This document shows, piece by piece, positions 34,485 to 40,302 of a stretch of DNA of 40,302 bases. The DNA is from Acidobacteriota bacterium (GTDB lineage: Bacteria > Acidobacteriota > Polarisedimenticolia > J045). The position numbers and the translations under genes are program-made. How positions within the stretch are numbered: the stretch's first letter is position 1; the number at the start of each line of letters is the position of its first letter. The notes below the pieces were generated by a model. That model was not told the origin of the DNA and did not search any database. It saw only the letters and a program-made list of their open reading frames with translations. Location: positions 1-40,302 of the forward strand of contig JALOKP010000011.1 of NCBI GenBank assembly GCA_025456425.1, given 5' to 3'.

Positions 34485-35741
34485 TCAGATCTCCCCGCCG
34501 ATCGGCCGGCCGCCCGAGGGCGGGACGACGCGCCGGTAGAGCCAGATCGCCTTGATCGGCAGCTCGGCCCAGCCGATCCCGCGGTTCCGCTCGACCTTGA
34601 GCGCGAACGACAGAACCCACGGCCAGGCCTTCTCCGCCCCGCGGAAGAAGGAGGTCGCCGAGATCCGCCCGATCCGCGCCGGGTCGGACCCGCGGCGGTT
34701 GACCGGCTGCTTCGCGCGCGACGGGAGCGTCGCAGCGAGGTAGCCGGTCTCGGCCAGCAGCTCGAACGCGGCCTCGCAGGTCCCGCCGTTCGGCCAGCAC
34801 ATGAAGCGCACCGGCCGGCCGGTGATCGCCTCGAGCGCCTCGCGGCTGCCGCGCAGCTCGCCGGCCAGGCGCTCGCGCAGCGCGGCCGCGTCCTCGCGCC
34901 GCGCCGACGGCGGATGGCCGGCGCGGTAAGTCCGCGTCAGGACGTGCAGCTCCTCGCGCCAGCCGGTGCGCTCGAAGAAGGCGGCACCCCCGTGCTGGGC
35001 GACGTGCGCGGCGAGCAGCCGCTCGAGGCCGGGATCGGGCGTCACGGCCGGCCCGGCCAGGGCCAGTTCGTTGCGGTAGATCGGGACGCCCCAGGGGACC
35101 CCCGCCGGATCGATCTCGGTGAACCAGTACGGCTTGCGCCCGGGGTGGCGGTTCCACCACAACCAGCGCAGCTGGCGCAGCGGCGTCCCGGGGTGGTGGA
35201 AGTCCAGGATCTCCTCGCCGGCCGGCAGCCAGGTGTGGGTCCGGCCGTGGCTCTGCACGTCGATCAGCCCCGACAGCGCCAGCGCGCGCAGTTCGCCGCG
35301 GTTCATGTAGCCGAAGCTCTCGAGCCGCTCCTCCGGGACGCGCCCGGCCCAGGCGTCCTCGAGAGTCGGGCGCGGCGTCTCGCCGGGCTGGACGAAGTCG
35401 CTGGGAACGAAGACGGTCGCGGTGAAGCCGTGCCTTCTCAAGAGCGGCGCGGCGTAGACCCAGTTGTCCAGGTAGCCGTCGTCGAAGGTCAGGACGATCG
35501 GCTTGGGCGGGAGCGCCGCGCCGTGCGCGAGGTGCTCGTGGAGCTGCGCCAGCGTGATCGTCGTGAAGCCCCGGCGCTTCATCCAGGCCAGGTACCCCTC
35601 GAACATCTGCGGCGGGCACCAGACCGGGAAGGTCGGCGGCCGGTCGGCGCGAAAGCCGACGACCGAGTGGAGCATGACGACCGGAACCCGCACCGGGTGC
35701 GTGTCGATCAGGAGGAGCCGGCCCGGGTGGAACCCGCTCAT
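34485..35741 (-). CDS. Polysaccharide deacetylase (NodB family), large type
   Basis: 418 residues, no signal peptide. TFDDGY at 85-90 and SHGRTH at 164-169 give an intact metal-binding triad (D88, H165, H169), so catalysis is expected. VVMLHSVVG and MFEGYLAWMKRRGFTTITLAQL open the domain. A second half from about 180 to 340 contains FMCWPNGGTCEAAFELLAETGY, matching the far end of the NodB barrel after a large insertion. The ATG is set by the ATGA overlap with the PglD-like gene. This is the third NodB-type gene in the window, and its gene order suggests action on the glycan started by the neighbouring phosphoglycosyl transferase. Confidence 0.9.
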   Translation of the reverse strand: MSGFHPGRLLLIDTHPVRVPVVMLHSVVGFRADRPPTFPVWCPPQMFEGYLAWMKRRGFTTITLAQLHEHLAHGAALPPKPIVLTFDDGYLDNWVYAAPLLRRHGFTATVFVPSDFVQPGETPRPTLEDAWAGRVPEERLESFGYMNRGELRALALSGLIDVQSHGRTHTWLPAGEEILDFHHPGTPLRQLRWLWWNRHPGRKPYWFTEIDPAGVPWGVPIYRNELALAGPAVTPDPGLERLLAAHVAQHGGAAFFERTGWREELHVLTRTYRAGHPPSARREDAAALRERLAGELRGSREALEAITGRPVRFMCWPNGGTCEAAFELLAETGYLAATLPSRAKQPVNRRGSDPARIGRISATSFFRGAEKAWPWVLSFALKVERNRGIGWAELPIKAIWLYRRVVPPSGGRPIGGEI

Positions 35742-36430
35742 CCCAGCTCCGGCATCCGCCGCGCCGGGTTGCCGAACCAGAACTCGCCGGCCGGGACGTC
35801 CTTCAGCACGACCGCGCCGGGGCCGATCCGGGACCACGCGCCGAGCGTCAGACCGGGCACGATCGTGGCGTTGGTCTGGATCAGCACCCCCTCGCCGATC
35901 GTCACCCGGCCGGTGATGTTGACGCCGGGCGCGATCGTCGCGTACGCGCCGACGACGCAGTCGTGGCCGACCGTCGCGTTCAGGTTGATCGTGGCGTGCC
36001 GGCCGATCGCGGTGTCGTAGGCGACGACGACGCCGGCGCCGATCACGGCCCCCTCGCCGACCGTCGTGCCGACACCGAGGATCGCCGAGGGGTGGACCGC
36101 GGTCGCGAACGCGATCCCGGCCGCGCGCAGCCGCTCGTCCAGCGCACGCTTGGCCTGCGGCCCGGACAGCGCGAGCAGCGCGACCGGCGGCGCGCCGCCG
36201 TCCGCGGCGGACGCCGCGGCCTGGGCGATCAGCCAGTCGGCGCCGCCGAAGACCGGCAGCCCGCCGACCGTCGCGCCGTGGCGCGAGGCGTCGTCGTCGA
36301 CGAAGCCCCACGGCTCGAGCGCTTCGAGCCCGGCGGCCAGTCGGGCCCGCACGATCTCGAGCGTGCCGCGGCCGTGATCCCCCACGCCGAGCAGCACCAG
36401 CCGGGCGCCAGCCCCTCCCCGCTCCGTCAT
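35738..36430 (-). CDS. PglD/NeuD-like sugar O/N-acetyltransferase (left-handed beta-helix)
   Basis: 230 residues. The N-terminal Rossmann-like part begins LVLLGVGDHGRGTLEIV and holds WGFVDDDASRHG. From about residue 110 there are hexapeptide repeats (HPSAILGVGTTVGEGAVIGAGVVV, NLNATVGHDCVVGAYATIAPG, VLIQTNATIVPG) that bind acetyl-CoA. GHDCVVG carries the family histidine. PglD acetylates UDP-4-amino-sugars; NeuD acts on sialic acids. Here it overlaps a PglC-like gene by ATGA, the same pairing as in bacillosamine pathways, but no aminotransferase or dehydratase is in the window. Confidence 0.88.
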   Translation of the reverse strand: MTERGGAGARLVLLGVGDHGRGTLEIVRARLAAGLEALEPWGFVDDDASRHGATVGGLPVFGGADWLIAQAAASAADGGAPPVALLALSGPQAKRALDERLRAAGIAFATAVHPSAILGVGTTVGEGAVIGAGVVVAYDTAIGRHATINLNATVGHDCVVGAYATIAPGVNITGRVTIGEGVLIQTNATIVPGLTLGAWSRIGPGAVVLKDVPAGEFWFGNPARRMPELG

Positions 36431-37119
36431 CCCTGCTTCTCCCCTGGCGCCGCGCGCCGCTCCAGCTCGGCCCGCCGCTGCTTCCAGTAATCGGCGTCGG
36501 CGATCTGGTCGCTCCCCTTCAGGACGGACGGGATCGTCCGCAGGATCGTCTTGAGGTCGGTCCAGAAGGAGAGCCGGTCGATGTACTCGAGGTCGAGCCG
36601 GATCCGCTCCGGCCAGCGGATCGCGTTGCGTCCGTGGACCTGCGCCCAGCCCGTGATCCCGGGGCGCACCGCCAGCCGGCCGCGCTGCGCATCGTCGTAC
36701 AGCTCGGCCTGGTAGCGCATCCCCGGACGCGGCCCGACGATGCTCATGTCGCCGCGCAGGACGTCGAAAACCTGCGCCAGCTCGTCGAGCGAGAGCTTGC
36801 GGATCAGCTTCCCGACGCGGGTGATCCGGCGGTCCCCCTTCTCGACCAGGATCCCCGCCCCCTTGTGCTCGGCGCCGACGACCATCGAGCGGAACTTGGT
36901 CAGATGGAACGGGTAGCCGTAACGGCCGATCCGCTCCTGCCGGTAGAGCACGGGGCCGCGGTCCTCCAGCTTGACCGCGGCCGCGATCAGCGCCAGGAGC
37001 CAGCCGAAGCAGACGAAGACCGCGGCGCTGATCGCCAGGTCGAGCAGCCGCTTGCCGCGCCGCGCGTAGAAGCGGTCGGGGGCCGGCGGGACCCAGCCGA
37101 ACGGGCCCTGCGGGCTCAC
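36427..37119 (-). CDS. PglC/WcaJ-like phosphoglycosyl transferase (initiating sugar transferase)
   Basis: 230 residues. One membrane hairpin (about 28-50) follows RRGKRLLDLAIS. The catalytic core has KFRSM (75-79), LSLDELAQ (109-116), VGPRP (128-132) and PGITGWAQ (153-160). It transfers a sugar phosphate from a UDP-sugar to undecaprenyl phosphate at the inner membrane, the first step of glycan assembly. The short form without the extra N-terminal domain of WcaJ resembles PglC. The GTG start is chosen for the GTGA overlap with the LarA-like gene; a longer open frame upstream is an out-of-frame shadow of that gene. Confidence 0.9.
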   Translation of the reverse strand: MSPQGPFGWVPPAPDRFYARRGKRLLDLAISAAVFVCFGWLLALIAAAVKLEDRGPVLYRQERIGRYGYPFHLTKFRSMVVGAEHKGAGILVEKGDRRITRVGKLIRKLSLDELAQVFDVLRGDMSIVGPRPGMRYQAELYDDAQRGRLAVRPGITGWAQVHGRNAIRWPERIRLDLEYIDRLSFWTDLKTILRTIPSVLKGSDQIADADYWKQRRAELERRAAPGEKQG

Positions 37120-38372
37120 GCGCGGGTCTCCGCCGCGCCGGCGGCGCGGGCCACCGGCAGCGCCAGCGGCGCGGTCGGAAAGACCAGCATCCGGCCGCCT
37201 TTCGGGTGGCGCGCGGCGAGGCGCGCCAGGACCTCGTCCCAGGCGCGGGCGTGGCGGTAGCCCTCCCAGAACGACTGCCGAATGTCGGGCGTGCCGACCT
37301 CGGGCGCGAAGACGATCAGCTCGCGGCGGCCGAGGTACTCGCGCTCGACCGGGGCGCGGTAGAGCCGCATCCCCGGCCCGTGCAGGCTGTGGTAGCCGCG
37401 GCCCAGGGGGCAGGCCGCCGCCAGGATCACGGTCCCGTCGTCGTGCGCGGGCGGCGCGCCGGCGGCGCGCCAGGCGTTGAACGCGTTGCCCAGCTGCAGC
37501 ACCTCGCCGTCCTTGGGGTAGGCCCCCAGCAGCACGGCGTCGGCGCCCGGCTCGATCTCGACGCGGTAGGCGCGGCGCGCCAGCTCGACCGCCGCGCGGT
37601 GGGCCGCGACCGGGTGGCCGAAGAAGCAGCCCAGCGTCTCGCGCCGCGGCCCGGGGACGATGTTCAGCACCGCGGCCAGCCCGGCCGCCAGCGCGATCTC
37701 CTCCATCTCGGCCCGCGCGCGGTTCCCCTCGACGACGCCCAGGCCCGCGCCCGACAGCCCGGTCACGGCGGGGCGGTGGTTCATCTCGAGCGTCTCGATC
37801 CCGGCCAGCCCCGGCAGCACGATCTTGCCGCCGCCGCCGAAGCCGGCGTAGGGATGCGGCACGACCGAGCCGACCGCGAGCTTGACGTCGGCCTCGGCGA
37901 AGAGCCGGTTGATCTTCACCGGCAGGCCGCCCTTCGAGGTCCCCAGGTCGACCAGGTTCTCGTACGGGTGGTGGTTGCCGACGTCGCAGCGCGCCAGCAC
38001 GCGCTCGCCCAGCTTCAGCCGCAGCGCGGCGCGGTCGAGCGGCGCGTGGCCGCCGACGGCGACCAGCACGCGGATCCGCTCGGGCGCGATCCCGGCCGCC
38101 TCGAGCCGGGCGACGATCGCCTCGAGCGCGGGCGCGACGATCGCCGGGCGCGTGATGTCCTCGACGCCGATCGCGGCGCTGCGCGCGCCCCGCGCCAGCT
38201 CGGCCAGCGCCGGCGCGTCCCGCGGCGCGTCCAGCGCGGCCTCGAGCGACGGGCCGCGCTCCGCCGCCGAGACCTCGGCGACCTCGACCCGCCAGCCCGG
38301 GGGGAGCGGCAGCTCGAGCGTCCGCTCGTCGAACCACGCGCTCCAGGGGAGCCGCACGACCGGGCCGCTCAT
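37116..38372 (-). CDS. LarA-family nickel-pincer-nucleotide racemase/epimerase
   Basis: 418 residues, cytoplasmic. LarA racemises lactate using a nickel-pincer nucleotide bound to one lysine and one histidine. All the key positions are here: D72 and R75 in EDITRP, H109 in VGGHAPL, H173 in VVPHPYAGF, K183 in GGGGK and H199 in EMNH. The spacings H-10-K-16-H equal those of the lactobacillus enzyme (174, 184, 200). The larger superfamily handles other 2-hydroxyacids, including sugar acids. No larB, larC or larE cofactor genes are in the window. It is coupled on both sides (ATGA, GTGA) inside a glycan operon, so a sugar-acid substrate is an appealing inference. Confidence 0.9.
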   Translation of the reverse strand: MSGPVVRLPWSAWFDERTLELPLPPGWRVEVAEVSAAERGPSLEAALDAPRDAPALAELARGARSAAIGVEDITRPAIVAPALEAIVARLEAAGIAPERIRVLVAVGGHAPLDRAALRLKLGERVLARCDVGNHHPYENLVDLGTSKGGLPVKINRLFAEADVKLAVGSVVPHPYAGFGGGGKIVLPGLAGIETLEMNHRPAVTGLSGAGLGVVEGNRARAEMEEIALAAGLAAVLNIVPGPRRETLGCFFGHPVAAHRAAVELARRAYRVEIEPGADAVLLGAYPKDGEVLQLGNAFNAWRAAGAPPAHDDGTVILAAACPLGRGYHSLHGPGMRLYRAPVEREYLGRRELIVFAPEVGTPDIRQSFWEGYRHARAWDEVLARLAARHPKGGRMLVFPTAPLALPVARAAGAAETRA

Positions 38373-39664
38373 CGCCGCGACTCCGTCGGCGCCGGGAACG
38401 GGACCGGGCGCGGCCCGGCCTCCTCGTCCGCCAGCGGCTCGGCCGGGAGCCCGGTCGCGTCGGAGAAGGCCTGCGACAGCTCGCGCGCCAGGTCCTCGCG
38501 CCGGTAGTGCTCGAGGATGTACCGCCGCCCCGCGGCCCCGATCCGTTCGCGCTGCGCCGGGTCGAGCGCCGCCAGCTGGCGGATCGCGTCGGCCAGCAGC
38601 TCGGGCACCTCGGGCGGCACGACGCGGCCGCACTGCGCCTCGCGCACCAGCTCGGCCATCTCGCCTTCGGCCGCGACGACGACCGGCCGGCCGGCGGCGA
38701 GGTAGTCGAAGATCTTGTTGGCCAGCACCATCCGCTGGAACGGGTGGTTCCAGGTCACGACGACGCAGCACGAGGCCCGGCAGAGCGCGTCGAAGGCCTC
38801 GGTCTTGGGGAGCGCGCCCAGGAAGCGCACGAGGGTCAGCCCGGCCGCCGCGGCGCGCGCCTCGAGCGCCTCCTTCTCGTCGCCGTCGCCGATGAAGACG
38901 AACTCGATCGACGGCTCGTCGGCCAGGAGCGCGGCCGCGTCGACCACCTGCCCCAGCCCGTTCCACTTGCCGTGCGCGCCGCAGTAGGCGACGGTGAAGC
39001 GCCCTCCCGGCGGCGCCGGCCGCCCCCGCCGCGCGGCGTCGACCATCCAGTCGTCGACGCCGTTGGGGACCAGCATCGTGCGGCCCGGCGCGACCCCTTC
39101 GCGCACCAGCCCGTCGCGGATCCCGCGCGTCACCGCGACGACCTTGCTCGCCCGGGCGTAGAGCCAGCGCGCCAGCCTCGAGGCGAGACGCGCGCCCCGG
39201 GAGCCCTCCTTGAGCACGCCGGCCACGATCGCCGACTGCGGCCAGAGGTCGCGGACCTCGAAGAAGAACGGCGCGCCGCGCACCACCGCCGCCAGCCGGC
39301 CGGGCAGTCCGACCGTCAGCGGCGTGGACGAGGCGTAGACCAGGTCGGCCGGCCCCGCGCGCGCGACGCCGACCAGCCCGGCGACGGCGGCGAAGCTGAG
39401 GAAGTTGAGGAAGCGCTTGCGGTACGAGCCGCGGATCCCGGCGTACGACCAGACCCTGAGCACGCGGATCCCGTCGACCGTCTCGGCCGTGACCAGCCGG
39501 CCGCGGTACTTCTCGGGGACCGTCAGCGTCTTGTGGTTGACCGCACCGGTGACGATCGTGACCTGGTGCCCCTGCCGGGTCCAGGCGCGCGCGAACTGGT
39601 AGGCGCGCGAGCCCCCCGGCTCGTGCGGCAGGTTGAAGTACTGCACGAAGTAGAGGATCCGCAT
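38369..39664 (-). CDS. WbuB-like GT4 glycosyltransferase
   Basis: 431 residues. MRILYFVQYFNLPHEPGGSR and FEVRDLWPQSAIVAGVL are typical of the WbuB (fucosamine transferase-like) group. VPNGVDDWM is at the hinge, FVFIGDGDEKEAL and MVLANKIFDYLAAGRPVVVA form the donor site, and HYRREDLARELSQAF ends the fold. About 25 proline- and glutamate-rich residues follow. It overlaps the LarA-like gene by ATGA and shares one base with the DUF362 stop. WbuB-like enzymes often act second in O-antigen assembly, after the phosphoglycosyl transferase. Confidence 0.9.
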   Translation of the reverse strand: MRILYFVQYFNLPHEPGGSRAYQFARAWTRQGHQVTIVTGAVNHKTLTVPEKYRGRLVTAETVDGIRVLRVWSYAGIRGSYRKRFLNFLSFAAVAGLVGVARAGPADLVYASSTPLTVGLPGRLAAVVRGAPFFFEVRDLWPQSAIVAGVLKEGSRGARLASRLARWLYARASKVVAVTRGIRDGLVREGVAPGRTMLVPNGVDDWMVDAARRGRPAPPGGRFTVAYCGAHGKWNGLGQVVDAAALLADEPSIEFVFIGDGDEKEALEARAAAAGLTLVRFLGALPKTEAFDALCRASCCVVVTWNHPFQRMVLANKIFDYLAAGRPVVVAAEGEMAELVREAQCGRVVPPEVPELLADAIRQLAALDPAQRERIGAAGRRYILEHYRREDLARELSQAFSDATGLPAEPLADEEAGPRPVPFPAPTESRR

Positions 39665-40302
39665 CAGGCGGTCCCCACGCGCTCGACCCGCGCCCCGGCC
39701 GGATCGACGGCGCCTCCCAGCTCGCGCTGGGCCTCGAGCAGGAAGGCGTGGAACGGCCCGTCCGCGCGGTCGGGGTCGTTGTACGGCACGAACGGCGCGC
39801 CGGCGGCGCCCGCCGCGCGGGTCGCGGGGAGCAGCACCTCGCGCGCCGCGGCCGCGTCCAGCGTCACCGGGTCGGGCGAGGCCAGCACGGCCGCCGGCCG
39901 CGCCGCCATGTCCGGGTGGGTCCGCGAGCCCCAGCCGATCCACTCGGCGGTGACGACGTGCAGGTCGGGGGCGCGGACGGTGCGCATCAGGTGGCCCAGC
40001 GCGCCGCCGGTGTGGCGGAAGTCGAGCGCCTTCTCCTCGGGCAGCAGCGCGTGCATCGCGCGCTTGACCGGCCCGGGCTGGCGCGCGGCCCAGCGCCAGG
40101 TGCGGTGCGAGGGGCGCATCCCGACGTAGTGGGTGTTGAAGTACCCGGCCGGCTCCGGCCCCTGGAAGCCGCAGGTCATGTCGACCACGCCCATCATGTT
40201 CTTGATCGCGGCCGTGACCCCGGCGTAGCGGCTGTGGTGGCAGATCGACGAGACGTTCCAGAAGCGCAGCGGCCGGCCGGTGTACGCGCCGTCGCGCCAG
40301 AC
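39664..40302 (-). CDS. DUF362-like protein (5' end beyond the window)
   Basis: The frame stays open to the window edge, so the N-terminus is missing; 212 residues are visible. The segment FWNVSSICHHSRYAGVTAAIKNMMG lines up with WINVPTMKDHKDLNVTGCLKNTFG of the Tat-exported DUF362 protein at 7593. LASPDPVTLDAAAAREVLLP aligns with CAGFDPVAMDAWSARHILMP. This pattern supports the DUF362 family. It is the most upstream visible gene of the operon and shares one base with the WbuB-like gene (TGATG). Biochemical role is unknown, and a Tat signal cannot be judged. Confidence 0.75.
   Translation of the reverse strand, partial: VWRDGAYTGRPLRFWNVSSICHHSRYAGVTAAIKNMMGVVDMTCGFQGPEPAGYFNTHYVGMRPSHRTWRWAARQPGPVKRAMHALLPEEKALDFRHTGGALGHLMRTVRAPDLHVVTAEWIGWGSRTHPDMAARPAAVLASPDPVTLDAAAAREVLLPATRAAGAAGAPFVPYNDPDRADGPFHAFLLEAQRELGGAVDPAGARVERVGTA

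Noticed and set aside
34485-36311. An apparent 608-residue fusion ending in the NodB deacetylase
   Set aside because: The N-terminal part is a low-complexity shadow of the PglD-like gene. The ATGA overlap marks the start at 35741.
36427-38337. An apparent 636-residue fusion including the phosphoglycosyl transferase
   Set aside because: The first 400 residues are a shadow of the LarA-like gene in another frame; the real start is the GTG overlapping its stop.

Overview
The window is very GC-rich (most of it above 70 percent by eye) and uses many GTG and TTG starts. It has tightly overlapping genes, Tat-exported and secreted proteins, an M64 metallopeptidase and a large envelope-glycan locus. 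This suits a Gram-negative-type, high-GC lineage such as Acidobacteriota or a myxobacterium-like group. No rRNA or marker gene is present, so the taxon is only a guess. I found no tRNA, rRNA, CRISPR array or transposase gene.

Layout. (1) 1-5311: the end of an acyl-adenylating ligase, a NadE-like amide-forming enzyme whose stop codon lies in a 36-bp REP-like tandem repeat, an exported TonB-C-like protein, phosphoglucomutase and a lipoprotein. This block closes with a terminator at 5313-5354. (2) 5441-11268: an unknown protein, a secreted M64 peptidase, a Tat-exported DUF362 protein and two GNAT-type acyltransferases. (3) 11337-21462: the first glycan block, with two NodB-type deacetylases, a methyltransferase, an O-antigen-ligase/Wzy-like protein, a MurJ-type flippase, two GT4 glycosyltransferases and an AsnB-type amidotransferase. 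(4) 21401-25279: a visibly lower-GC island with a second MurJ-type flippase, a homologue of animal heparan-sulfate glucuronyl C5-epimerase, and a GT4 related to the one just outside the island. (5) 25272-29311: a cysteine-rich secreted beta-helix protein and a GT-C membrane glycosyltransferase. (6) 29301-40302, minus strand: ten genes joined by 1-4 bp overlaps or gaps of a few bases. In transcription order they encode a DUF362 protein, a WbuB-like GT, a LarA-family protein, a PglC-like phosphoglycosyl transferase, a PglD-like acetyltransferase, a NodB deacetylase, a CapK/PaaK-like ligase, a GT4, a FemAB-like acyltransferase and a second CapK-like ligase.

How they may work together (inference). 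Phosphoglucomutase feeds hexose-1-phosphate to nucleotide sugars. The PglC-like enzyme loads the first sugar on undecaprenyl phosphate, and PglD may acetylate an amino sugar. GTs extend the glycan, MurJ/Wzx-type proteins flip it, and the Wzy/WaaL-like protein polymerises or ligates it. Deacetylases, methyltransferase, FemAB-like and CapK-like proteins, the amidotransferase and the C5-epimerase would decorate it. The epimerase and AsnB together suggest a uronic-acid-containing polymer.

The two most unusual parts are the C5-epimerase/flippase/GT island and a LarA-family protein that keeps every nickel-pincer-nucleotide anchor residue inside a glycan operon.
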